22,614 nucleotides of DNA, from the NCBI GenBank assembly GCA_016206585.1, contig JACQRE010000004.1, positions 1 through 22,614 on the forward strand, given 5' to 3'. Made by a program: the position numbers and the translations under genes. The stretch is from Candidatus Omnitrophota bacterium. Lineage in GTDB: Bacteria > Omnitrophota > Gorgyraeia > Aquiviventales > Aquiviventaceae. The notes beneath the pieces were generated by a model that was given only the letters and a program-made list of their open reading frames with translations, was not told the origin of the DNA and did no database searches. Shown here in pieces: positions 15,042 through 22,128 of the stretch. Within the stretch, counting starts at the first letter, position 1. Each line of letters starts with the position of its first letter.

Positions 15042-16508
15042 ATGAGCATTCCTCCAATGGTTGTTGATGTGCTGTCGAAAGTACAACGGTTCGCTACGAT
15101 GCAGGGCATCACCTGCTACCTCGTCGGCGGCTGGCTGCGCGATCAGCTGCTCGCGAGCCCACCGCGCCATCTCAACGTCGACCTCGCCGTCGAGCGCGGG
15201 GCGATCGCCTTCGCCCGGCACCTCGCGCAGGCGCTCGGCGGGGCCTTCGTGCCGCTTGACGACGAGCACGGCTGCGCCCGGGTGGTCGTGGCGTCACCGG
15301 CGGCGCCGATCGAGCTCGACGTCGGCGATTTCCGGGGCCGGACCCTGGACGACGATTTGCGCGCGCGGGATTTCACAATCAACGCGATGGCGATGCCGTT
15401 GGAAGCGTGGCTGCGCTGCCCCGAGCCGCCGGCGCCGCTGATCGACCCGTTGCAGGGCGCCGAGGCGATCCGAAGCCGCCGGTTGATCCCGTGTTTTCCC
15501 GGGACGTTCCGGGAGGATCCGGTGCGGATCCTGCGCGCCGTCCGGTTCGTCGCCCAGCTCGACTTCGCGCTGGATCCCGCAGCGCTCCCGCTCATGTCGG
15601 ACGCCGCACCGCTCTTGAGCCGGGTGTCCGTGGAGCGGCTGCGCGACGAGCTGCTGGCCGCCCTTGACACCGATCGCGCATCCGGAGCGGTCCGGTCGCT
15701 CAACGAGGTGGGCGCGTTGGACGTCCTGTTCCCGGAGCTCATCCCCGGCCGCGGGCTCGATCAAGGCCCCTTCCACCACCTCGACGTCCTCGGGCACCAA
15801 GTGGAGACGGTGGTGCAGGCGGACCGGTTCCTCGCGGAGTTCGCGGAGTTCTCCCTTCCGTTGCGCGAGCCGCTGGCGCGCTATTGCGCGGAGGAGCTCG
15901 TCCCGCGCCACTCGCGCAAGGCGCTCATCAAGCTCTCCGGGCTGCTCCACGATGTGGGCAAGCCGGTGCGCCGGACGGTCGAGCCCGACGGCGAGATCTG
16001 GTTCCTCGGCCATGAGCACACCGGCGCTGAGTTGACGGCCGGCATCGTCCAGCGGCTGCGGCTCTCGAACCGGGAAGCGGAGATGGTGCACCAGCTCGTC
16101 CTCCACCATCTGCGGCCGGGGTTCCTGAGCCGCGAGCCGCAGCTGACCCGCCGCGCGGTCTACCGGTTCTTCAAAGAGCTGGGCGACCACGGCCCCGGCT
16201 GCCTCCTGACGTGGTGGGCGGACCGGATGGCGACGCGCGGCTCGCGCTCGCGCCTGGATCAGCTCGACCAGCAGCGCGGGCGGCTTGAGGAGCTGCTCAA
16301 CGCCTATTTCTTCCAGGCGGAAGAGGTCGTCAAGCCGCCGCGGCTGCTCGACGGCCGCCAGCTCATGCGGACGTTTCAGTTGAAGCCCGGTCCGCTCATT
16401 GGGGAGCTGCTCGGCGCGATCGAGGAGGCCCAGGCGGAAGGACGGATCCATACCTCCGATGACGCGCTGGCGCTGGCCCGTACACTCGTTGAACAGCAGA
16501 ACACCTGA
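15042..16508 (+). CDS. CCA-adding/poly(A) polymerase family nucleotidyltransferase with HD domain
   Basis: This 488-residue class II nucleotidyltransferase would add CCA or A residues to RNA 3' ends. N-terminal motifs are CYLVGGWLRDQLL, then LNVDLAV, LDDEHGCARVV, IELDVGDFRG, RARDFTINAMA and REDPVRILRAVRF. An HD phosphohydrolase domain follows (LLHDVGKP, GHEHTGAEL, LVLHHLRPG). The usual catalytic DxD reads Asn45-Val-Asp47, so one metal-binding carboxylate is missing unless this is an error. ATG 15042 is chosen by fit to relatives, but it lacks a Shine-Dalgarno. GTG 15018, inside the palindrome and 11 bases after AGGAAG, is an in-frame alternative that adds eight residues. It heads an operon with the next two genes. 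Confidence 0.9.
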   Translation: MSIPPMVVDVLSKVQRFATMQGITCYLVGGWLRDQLLASPPRHLNVDLAVERGAIAFARHLAQALGGAFVPLDDEHGCARVVVASPAAPIELDVGDFRGRTLDDDLRARDFTINAMAMPLEAWLRCPEPPAPLIDPLQGAEAIRSRRLIPCFPGTFREDPVRILRAVRFVAQLDFALDPAALPLMSDAAPLLSRVSVERLRDELLAALDTDRASGAVRSLNEVGALDVLFPELIPGRGLDQGPFHHLDVLGHQVETVVQADRFLAEFAEFSLPLREPLARYCAEELVPRHSRKALIKLSGLLHDVGKPVRRTVEPDGEIWFLGHEHTGAELTAGIVQRLRLSNREAEMVHQLVLHHLRPGFLSREPQLTRRAVYRFFKELGDHGPGCLLTWWADRMATRGSRSRLDQLDQQRGRLEELLNAYFFQAEEVVKPPRLLDGRQLMRTFQLKPGPLIGELLGAIEEAQAEGRIHTSDDALALARTLVEQQNT

Positions 16509-16513
16509 CCATC

Positions 16514-16594
16514 ATGCAGTGCGGAGTTCGGAGTGCGGAATGCGGAGTAAAAAGTCGTTACTCCGAACTCCGAATTCCGAGCTCCGCACTCTGC
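16514..16594. repeat. Inverted array of GCGGAGT-type heptads
   Basis: The left side 16514-16548 is five 7-base units (ATGCAGT, GCGGAGT, TCGGAGT, GCGGAAT, GCGGAGT). The right side 16560-16594 is five units of the inverse type (ACTCCGA twice, ATTCCGA, GCTCCGC, ACTCTGC). The four inner pairs match at 5-6 of 7 positions each, and the stem extends two bases into an AT-rich loop. The array includes the ATG and the first 27 codons of the ceramidase-like gene. Confidence 0.85.
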
Positions 16595-17818
16595 GTTGCC
16601 GCATTCCTGCTCATGGCATTGGAGGCGGCGCACGCGGAGGTACGGGCGGGTGTTGCCGAAATCATCTTCGCGCTGCCCGACAAAGTCCCGCTGGCGGGGT
16701 ACAGCCGTCGGCATGGCAAGCCGTCCACCGGGATCCATGACCCCGTCGGGGTCCGCGCCCTGGTGCTCCAGGACGGCGACACCGTGGCGGCGCTGGTGAG
16801 TTGCGACCTCCTCATCATCGACGAGCGCCTCTTCGAGGCGGTCCGCCGGCGGCTCCACGACGCCGGCTTCTCCGGCCCGATGACGCTCCTCCTCGCCGCC
16901 ACGCACACCCACTCCGGCCCGGGCGCGTACGGCACGAAGTTTTTCGAAAAGCTCTCGATGGGCCATTTCGATCCGCGCGTCTTCAACGTCCTCGTCGAGA
17001 CCATTGCCGAGACGATCGCGCGCGCCAGCCGCGACGTCGCGCCGGTGCGCGTGGCCTCCGCGGCCGCGGCGACCGACGGGCTCATCCAGAACCGCGTGGA
17101 GGTGGATGGACCGGTGGATCGGGACGTGACCGTCGTCGGGCTGTACCGGCCAGACGGCCGCGATCCGATGGCGGTCGTGGTCAGCTTTGCGGCGCACCCG
17201 ACGACCCTGGGCGCCTGGAACACCCGGCTCTCGGCCGATTACCCCGGCGTCCTCAGGCAGGCCATCGAGCAGCGGTGGCCGCAGGCGACCGCGTTCTTTG
17301 TTGCCGGGGCCGTGGGGGACCAGGCTCCCGTGAAGTCGGGCGAGGGGTTCGAGCGGGCGGAACGGATCGGGCGCCCGCTGGCCGACCGCGCCATCGCGGC
17401 CCTGAGCGGTGCCGCGCCCGGCGATGCGGGACACCTGCTGGCCGCCCAGACGCGGATGCCGCTGCCGCCCGCCCATGTCCGGCTCGGGCGATTCACGGTT
17501 CCCCGGTGGCTGGGGGCGCGGTTCGTGGATGATGACGCCACGCTCACCGTCCTCGCGGTGGGGCGCGCCGCGTTCTTCGGCGCTCCGTGCGATCTGGCGG
17601 CCGGGCTAGGCGAGGCGCTGAAGGCGTCGGCGCGCGCCCGCGGCCTGGAGCCGGTGATCGTGGGGTTCGCCAACGACTACATCGGCTACTGCGTGCCGGA
17701 GCGGCTGTACGACCAGAAGGCCTATGAGTCGTCCCTGGCGTTCAACGGGCCGAAGACCGGCAAATTGGTTGTGGAAGGATTACAACGCCTCCTCGACGAT
17801 ATCCTCAGCGACAAATGA
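16514..17818 (+). CDS. Secreted neutral/alkaline ceramidase-like protein
   Basis: The 434-residue protein resembles the catalytic domain of neutral ceramidases (Ceramidase_alk), which cleave the N-acyl bond of ceramide with zinc. Evidence is EVRAGVAEIIFALPDKVPLAGYSRR, IHDPVGVRALVL, ATHTHSGPG (about 129-137), SFAAHPTTLG and a C-terminal NDYIGYCVPERLYDQKAYESS. The usual GDxSPN segment reads GDQAP (268-272): the Ser assigned as catalytic in P. aeruginosa ceramidase is Ala. Activity and substrate are therefore open. The protein lacks the C-terminal Ig-like domain. A signal peptide with hydrophobic residues 25-36 is cleaved after about AHA41. Its first 27 codons are the heptad array. Start ATG 16514 is five bases after the preceding stop. 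Confidence 0.82.
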   Translation: MQCGVRSAECGVKSRYSELRIPSSALCVAAFLLMALEAAHAEVRAGVAEIIFALPDKVPLAGYSRRHGKPSTGIHDPVGVRALVLQDGDTVAALVSCDLLIIDERLFEAVRRRLHDAGFSGPMTLLLAATHTHSGPGAYGTKFFEKLSMGHFDPRVFNVLVETIAETIARASRDVAPVRVASAAAATDGLIQNRVEVDGPVDRDVTVVGLYRPDGRDPMAVVVSFAAHPTTLGAWNTRLSADYPGVLRQAIEQRWPQATAFFVAGAVGDQAPVKSGEGFERAERIGRPLADRAIAALSGAAPGDAGHLLAAQTRMPLPPAHVRLGRFTVPRWLGARFVDDDATLTVLAVGRAAFFGAPCDLAAGLGEALKASARARGLEPVIVGFANDYIGYCVPERLYDQKAYESSLAFNGPKTGKLVVEGLQRLLDDILSDK

Positions 17819-19065
17819 AGCGACATGCGACATGCGACAAGCAACACGTTACAAACCATCCTTCTTTTTTCAAAGTATGGGTTTCCTGTGTTGCTTGTTG
17901 CTTGTCGCTTGTCGCTGAAGTTGAGGCGGCTCGCATCGAATACCAGGACGGGCTGCCCATTGTCCACCTTTCGGGCAGCCCCTACGAGATCGGCCGTCAG
18001 CATGGGGAGCTGTTGCGGGAGCGGGTCCGCGCCTCCGTCGCGCGCGTGCTGGGGTTTTTCCGCAGCTATCTCAAGGTGCCGCTGGTGCGCGTGTGGGCGG
18101 TGAACTGGTGGCTGGATACGACCTGGCGCGCGGGCAGGCCGTACGTGCCCTCCGACGACCTGGAAGAGCTGCGGGGGCTCTCTGACGGCTCCGGGGTGCC
18201 GCTGCGCGAGCTCTATCGCCTCCATGCCATCCCCGACCGGACGTACTCCTGTTCCATGCTGGCGGCGTGGGGGCAGGCGACGGCGGACGGGCGGCTCATC
18301 CACGTGCGCAACCTGGACTGGACCATCGAGGCGGACATCCAGCGCTTCGCGGCGGTCTTCGTGGTGCGTCCCAACGGCCAGCAGGCGTTTGTGAACATTG
18401 GCTGGGCGGGGTTCACCGGGGTCCTGACGGGCATCAACGACCACCAGGTGTCGGTGGGGCAGATCGGGGCCGAGACGGTGGATGCGACGTTCCGCGGCGA
18501 GCCGATGGTCTTTCTGCTCAAGCGCGTGCTGAAGCAGGCGGATGACGTGGAGGAGGCGGCGGCCCTGGTGCGCGGGGCCAGGCGGACGGTCGGCGCCAAC
18601 TACGTCTTCGCCGACGCAAAGGCTCGGCGGGCGATGGTCATCGAGACGACCGCACGAGCGGCGCGCGTCTTTGAAGCCAATGACCCGGCGGAGCACGGGG
18701 TGCCGTACGCGCGGCCGATGATCGATGCCGTCTTCCGGGCCGACACGGCGGTCGATCCGATCATCCGCAACCGCCAGCTCGCCTCGCGCGGAGACCCCGG
18801 CCGTCCGGGGCTCGAAGCGCCGTCAGGCTCGGCGTATGACGTCCGGTATCTCGGCCAGGCGGCGGGCGTGCAGGCGCATTACGGGGCGCTGACCGCGGAG
18901 CAGGCGAAGGAGATTGCGAGGAAGGTTGCCCCACGCTCCAACGTCCAAAGCGTCATCTTCGCGTGGCCGGAGGCGTGGGTGGCCAACGCGCAGGACCTCA
19001 CACCGGCGGCAGAGACGACCTACCACCGGCTCGATCTCGAGCGCCTCTTCGAGGAAGACCAGTGA
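17815..19065 (+). CDS. C45-type Ntn hydrolase (acyl-CoA:6-APA acyltransferase/amidohydrolase-like), secreted
   Basis: The 416-residue product resembles autoprocessing Ntn amidohydrolases. RTYSCSMLAAWGQATADG places the nucleophile Cys146, released by self-cleavage in characterised members, followed by HVRNLDWTIE, the conserved RNxD/W segment. Upstream, SPYEIGRQHGELLRERV is the family's usual pro-region motif. Members cleave or transfer N-acyl or peptide amide bonds. With the ceramidase-like gene overlapping by ATGA, an N-acyl-amide or lipid-amide substrate is a reasonable guess only. The signal peptide core (residues 21-34) is largely encoded by the right arm of a heptad array. ATG 17815 is the only in-frame start that keeps this signal. 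Confidence 0.82.
   Translation: MKRHATCDKQHVTNHPSFFKVWVSCVACCLSLVAEVEAARIEYQDGLPIVHLSGSPYEIGRQHGELLRERVRASVARVLGFFRSYLKVPLVRVWAVNWWLDTTWRAGRPYVPSDDLEELRGLSDGSGVPLRELYRLHAIPDRTYSCSMLAAWGQATADGRLIHVRNLDWTIEADIQRFAAVFVVRPNGQQAFVNIGWAGFTGVLTGINDHQVSVGQIGAETVDATFRGEPMVFLLKRVLKQADDVEEAAALVRGARRTVGANYVFADAKARRAMVIETTARAARVFEANDPAEHGVPYARPMIDAVFRADTAVDPIIRNRQLASRGDPGRPGLEAPSGSAYDVRYLGQAAGVQAHYGALTAEQAKEIARKVAPRSNVQSVIFAWPEAWVANAQDLTPAAETTYHRLDLERLFEEDQ
17820..17915. repeat. Inverted array of GCGACAT-type heptads
   Basis: Four units at 17820-17847 (GCGACAT twice, GCGACAA, GCAACAC) face four inverse units at 17888-17915 (GTGTTGC, TTGTTGC, TTGTCGC twice). The two sides match at 25 of 28 positions. The 40-base loop is AT-rich. 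The array covers codons 2-34 of the C45-type gene and stays in frame. Confidence 0.88.
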
Positions 19066-19076
19066 GGCGCTGACGT

Positions 19077-19490
19077 TTACTCCCCGATAATCTTCACGAC
19101 GACGCGCTTCTTGCGCTTGCCGTCAAACTCGGCGTAGAACACCTGCTCCCACGGGCCGAGGTCCAGCGCACCCTTCGTGATGGGCAGCAGCGCCTGGTAA
19201 CCCACCAGCGTGCGCTTCAGGTGCGCGTCGCCGTTATCCTCGCCGGTGAGGTGGTGCTTGTACTCCTTGCCTGAAGGCGTCAGGCGCTCCAGCAGCGCCC
19301 AGAAGTCCTCCCACAAGCCTTCCTCGTCGTCGTTCACCCAGATGCTGGCGGTGATGTGCATCGCCGAGACGAGGCACAACCCTTCCTTCACGCCGCTCTG
19401 CTTGACGAGCCCCGCGATCCGCTCGGTGATGTTCACGAGGTCGCGGCGCTTGGGCGTGTTGAACCAGAGGTATTCGGTGAGCGACTTCAT
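19077..19490 (-). CDS. YjbQ/UPF0047 family protein (secondary thiamine-phosphate synthase annotation)
   Basis: The 137-residue protein has the full UPF0047 signature: AMHITASIWVNDDEEGLWEDF, then YKHHLTGEDNGDAHLKRTLVG and QALLPITKGALDLGPWEQVFYAEFDG, with conserved metal-site His residues. E. coli YjbQ shows weak thiamine-phosphate synthase activity, but the true role is unclear. It ends 11 bases from the convergent C45-type gene. The start ATG 19490 is 14 bases from the divergent TMTC-like gene, so both share a tiny promoter region. No Shine-Dalgarno is present; TACTATAAC abuts the ATG. Confidence 0.9.
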   Translation of the reverse strand: MKSLTEYLWFNTPKRRDLVNITERIAGLVKQSGVKEGLCLVSAMHITASIWVNDDEEGLWEDFWALLERLTPSGKEYKHHLTGEDNGDAHLKRTLVGYQALLPITKGALDLGPWEQVFYAEFDGKRKKRVVVKIIGE

Positions 19491-19498
19491 GTTATAGT
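19490..19498 (+). promoter_or_regulatory. Extended -10 promoter (TGTTATAGT) for the TMTC-like gene
   Basis: TGTTATAGT ends six bases before ATG 19505, with no Shine-Dalgarno, and overlaps the start codon of the divergent yjbQ-like gene by one base. A leaderless message is implied. Confidence 0.55.
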
Positions 19499-19504
19499 AC
19501 CCGC

Positions 19505-21247
19505 ATGGATCGCGGCTGGATCTCGAACGCGCAGCGCCGGTTGCATGCCCTGATCCTCCCGCTTCTCATTGTCACCGCCGGCCTGCTCGCGTACCACAAC
19601 AGCGGCACCGGCCCGTTTCTCTTCGATGACCACGCGGCCATTACCACGCACCCCGCCCTCTCAACGCTCTGGCCGCCCCGTGCGGTGGTCGCCCCGCCGC
19701 AGTTCACCCCCGTCGCCGGCCGGCCCGTGGCGGCGCTGAGCCTGGCCGCGAACTACGCGCTCGGGGGGCTGGATGTCCGAGGGTACCACGCCTTCAACCT
19801 CACCGTGCATCTCCTGGCGGCCTTGGTCCTGTTCGGGTTGGTGCGCCGGACGCTGCGGCTGCCCTCACTCGCCGCGCGCTACGGCGCAGCCGCTGCGGGG
19901 CTCTCCGGCGCGATCACCATCCTCTGGACGGTGCACCCCTTGCTGACCGAATGTGTCAACTACACGATCCAGCGCACCGAGCTGCTCATGGGCGTGTTCG
20001 TGCTCTTGACGCTCTATTGCGTGAACCGATCGCTCACCTCGGCTTACGCGCACCGCTGGCAACTGGCCGCGGTGGCCTCGTGCGCGCTGGGCATGAGCAG
20101 CAAGGAAGTGGCGGTCGTCACCCCGCTGCTCGCCGCGGCCTACCACCGGTGTGCCACCGGCACGCCGTGGCGGTTGCTCCTGCGCCGGCACGGCGGGTGG
20201 TATGCCGGGTTCGCCGCCTGCTGGCTGCTGCTGGCCCTCCTGGTCTGCTCGGTCAACAACGCCGCCCGGCTCTCCCTCTCGGACCTGACACCCTGGCGCT
20301 ACGCCGCGACGCAGTGCGGGATTCTGCTGCACTATCTCCGTCTCGCCGTATGGCCCCACCCGCTCAGCATCGATTATGAAGGCTGGCCGCTGGCTACCTG
20401 GAGCGTCCCGGACATCTTCGCGGTGCTCGCCGTAGTGCTGCTGCTGCTCGCGATACTGGCGGCCTGGCGGCGCGCACCGTGGCTCGGCTTTCTGGGGTTG
20501 TGGTGCGTCCTCCTCTTGGCTCCGACCTCCAGCGTGCTGCCCCTCGTGACGGAGATTGCCGCGGAGCGCCGGATGTACCTGCCGTTGGCGGCCCTGATGA
20601 GCGCGCTCGTGCTGGGGGGATGGAGAGGGGTGACGCGCCGGGTTCCGCACGCGCCATTCCGGAATCGCATGGCCGCCGGCCTGGCCGCCCTCGCCGCGAT
20701 CGCGCTGGGCACGGTGACGGTGCGCCGCAACACGGATTACAGCTCGGAGGAACGGATTTGGGCTGCGGTGGTCGCGGAGCATCCGGACTACCCGCGGGCT
20801 CGCTATACCCTTGGGTCTCTGCTCGCACGAGCGGGGCGGCTCGATGAAGCGGGGGAGCAGTTGGCCGCCGCGCTGCGTCTGCGCCCGGCCTATGCGGAAG
20901 CGATGGTCAACCTGGGGTGGGTGGCCCGTCATCAGGGTCGGCTGCGCGAGGCGGTCGCCCATCTCGAGCGCGCGGTGCGGCTGGCCGTCCGCAGCCCGGA
21001 GGCGCACTACAACCTCGGCTGCGTGCAGATCCTCCAGGGCGATCGCGAGTCTGCGTTGCGCCATCTGGCTGAAGCCGCACGGCTGCAGCCGGACAGGCCG
21101 GAGATTACCGAGGCGCTCCGGCGAGCGCAGGCGGGGGACCCGGATCCGTGCCGCGCTCCAGCTTCTGCAGTTCTGCCGGCAACCCGAACGTCACGTCTTC
21201 CTGGACCAGCTCCCACTCCTCGACCCGGCTGGCCCCCAGCCGCTTGA
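19505..21247 (+). CDS. TMTC-like GT-C membrane protein with C-terminal TPR repeats
   Basis: The 580-residue protein has about ten hydrophobic helices in its first 400 residues. The Asp-Asp of FLFDDHAAI (Asp41/42) in the first outer loop is typical of GT-C glycosyltransferases. Features such as GRPVAALSLAANYALGGLDVRGYHAFNLTVHLLAA, VHPLLTECVNY..QRTELL, and SKEVAVVTPLL are typical of TMTC-like proteins, which are linked to O-mannosylation in animals. About three TPRs follow at 430-540. The sugar donor (a polyprenyl-phosphate sugar by family) and the target are unknown. The last 35-40 residues, rich in Pro/Ala/Arg, are read from the strand opposite ispH and probably have no homologues. The two genes overlap by 143 bases. 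Confidence 0.85.
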   Translation: MDRGWISNAQRRLHALILPLLIVTAGLLAYHNSGTGPFLFDDHAAITTHPALSTLWPPRAVVAPPQFTPVAGRPVAALSLAANYALGGLDVRGYHAFNLTVHLLAALVLFGLVRRTLRLPSLAARYGAAAAGLSGAITILWTVHPLLTECVNYTIQRTELLMGVFVLLTLYCVNRSLTSAYAHRWQLAAVASCALGMSSKEVAVVTPLLAAAYHRCATGTPWRLLLRRHGGWYAGFAACWLLLALLVCSVNNAARLSLSDLTPWRYAATQCGILLHYLRLAVWPHPLSIDYEGWPLATWSVPDIFAVLAVVLLLLAILAAWRRAPWLGFLGLWCVLLLAPTSSVLPLVTEIAAERRMYLPLAALMSALVLGGWRGVTRRVPHAPFRNRMAAGLAALAAIALGTVTVRRNTDYSSEERIWAAVVAEHPDYPRARYTLGSLLARAGRLDEAGEQLAAALRLRPAYAEAMVNLGWVARHQGRLREAVAHLERAVRLAVRSPEAHYNLGCVQILQGDRESALRHLAEAARLQPDRPEITEALRRAQAGDPDPCRAPASAVLPATRTSRLPGPAPTPRPGWPPAA

Positions 21248-22091
21248 GCGCTTCGACCACTTCCTGCACCAGGTGCTCGGGCGCAGAGGCTCCGGACGTG
21301 ACGCCCACACAGCCCGCCTTGTCGAACCAGGCCGGGTTGATCTCGCGGGCGTCGTTGATGAGGTAGGCCCGCCGCCCGGCATCCTCCGCCACTTCCGTCA
21401 GCCGGATGGAGTTCGAGCTGTTCTTCGCGCCGATCACGAGGATGACTTCGGCTTCGCGCGCGATCGCCTTGACGGCGTTCTGCCGGTTCTGCGTCGCATA
21501 GCAGATGTCGTCCTTCGACGGGACGACCAGCGTGGGGAAGCGCGCCGTGAGCGTCTCGATAATGGCGCGGGTGTCGTCGACGCTGAGCGTCGTCTGGGTG
21601 ATGACGGCGACCTTCTCCGGGTCCGGCACCTGGACGGTGCCGGCCTCCTCGACCGTCTGCACCAGCCGGATCGCGTCGGGCACCTCGCCCATGGTGCCCT
21701 CGACCTCCTCATGGCCCTGGTGGCCGATGAGCAGCAGCGTGTAGCCCAGGCGCGCGAACCGGATCGCCTCGACGTGCACCTTGGTCACCAGCGGGCAGGT
21801 GGCGTCGACGACGCGCAGCGCGCGCTGCTGCGCCTGCTGGTGCACCGCGGGGGAGACGCCGTGGGCGCTGAAGATCGCCGTGGAGCCTTCCGGGACCTCC
21901 TCCAGCTCGTTGACGAAGACCGCCCCCTGCCGCCGCAGCGCGCTGACCACGTGCGGGTTGTGCACGATCTCCTTGCGGACGTAGACCGGCCCCGGGAAGC
22001 GCTCGAGTGTGCGTTCGACGACCTCGATCGCCCGGACAACCCCCGCGCAGAACCCGCGGGGTTTAGCCAGGATGACTTTGGTGAGTGGCAT
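21105..22091 (-). CDS. ispH: 4-hydroxy-3-methylbut-2-enyl diphosphate reductase IspH
   Basis: IspH performs the last step of the MEP isoprenoid pathway, reducing HMBPP to IPP and DMAPP with a [4Fe-4S] cluster. The three cluster cysteines are Cys15 (RGFCAGV), Cys99 (DATCPLV) and Cys197 (DDICYATQNRQ). Substrate residues appear in FSAHGVSP, GHQGHEEVEGTMGE with the catalytic Glu, and GAKNSSNS. The length of 328 residues is slightly longer than E. coli (316), with a short Pro-rich tail; no S1 domain is attached. The start ATG 22091 lacks a Shine-Dalgarno and is preceded by a small GC hairpin and TGATATAAT. The C-terminal codons overlap the convergent TMTC-like gene. Confidence 0.96.
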   Translation of the reverse strand: MPLTKVILAKPRGFCAGVVRAIEVVERTLERFPGPVYVRKEIVHNPHVVSALRRQGAVFVNELEEVPEGSTAIFSAHGVSPAVHQQAQQRALRVVDATCPLVTKVHVEAIRFARLGYTLLLIGHQGHEEVEGTMGEVPDAIRLVQTVEEAGTVQVPDPEKVAVITQTTLSVDDTRAIIETLTARFPTLVVPSKDDICYATQNRQNAVKAIAREAEVILVIGAKNSSNSIRLTEVAEDAGRRAYLINDAREINPAWFDKAGCVGVTSGASAPEHLVQEVVEALKRLGASRVEEWELVQEDVTFGLPAELQKLERGTDPGPPPALAGAPR

Positions 22092-22108
22092 CGGGGGAGA
22101 AGACCCCC

Positions 22109-22117
22109 ATTATATCA
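22109..22117 (-). promoter_or_regulatory. Extended -10 promoter (TGATATAAT) for ispH
   Basis: TGATATAAT on the minus strand lies 17 bases before ATG 22091. The intervening GGGGG-TCTTCT-CCCCC can form a five-pair hairpin. Initiation 6-7 bases after the -10 would leave a leader of about 11 bases that splits this hairpin. No -35 or Shine-Dalgarno is evident. Confidence 0.6.
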
Positions 22118-22128
22118 GAAGACGGAGA

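Noticed and set aside
16514..17915. CRISPR array
   Set aside because: Units are 7 bases, contiguous and inverted, with no spacers and no cas genes.
13624..19490. Thiamine gene cluster (MTH1187-type protein and YjbQ)
   Set aside because: The two genes lie 5 kb apart on opposite strands with unrelated neighbours, no TPP riboswitch was seen, and both annotations are weakly tied to thiamine.
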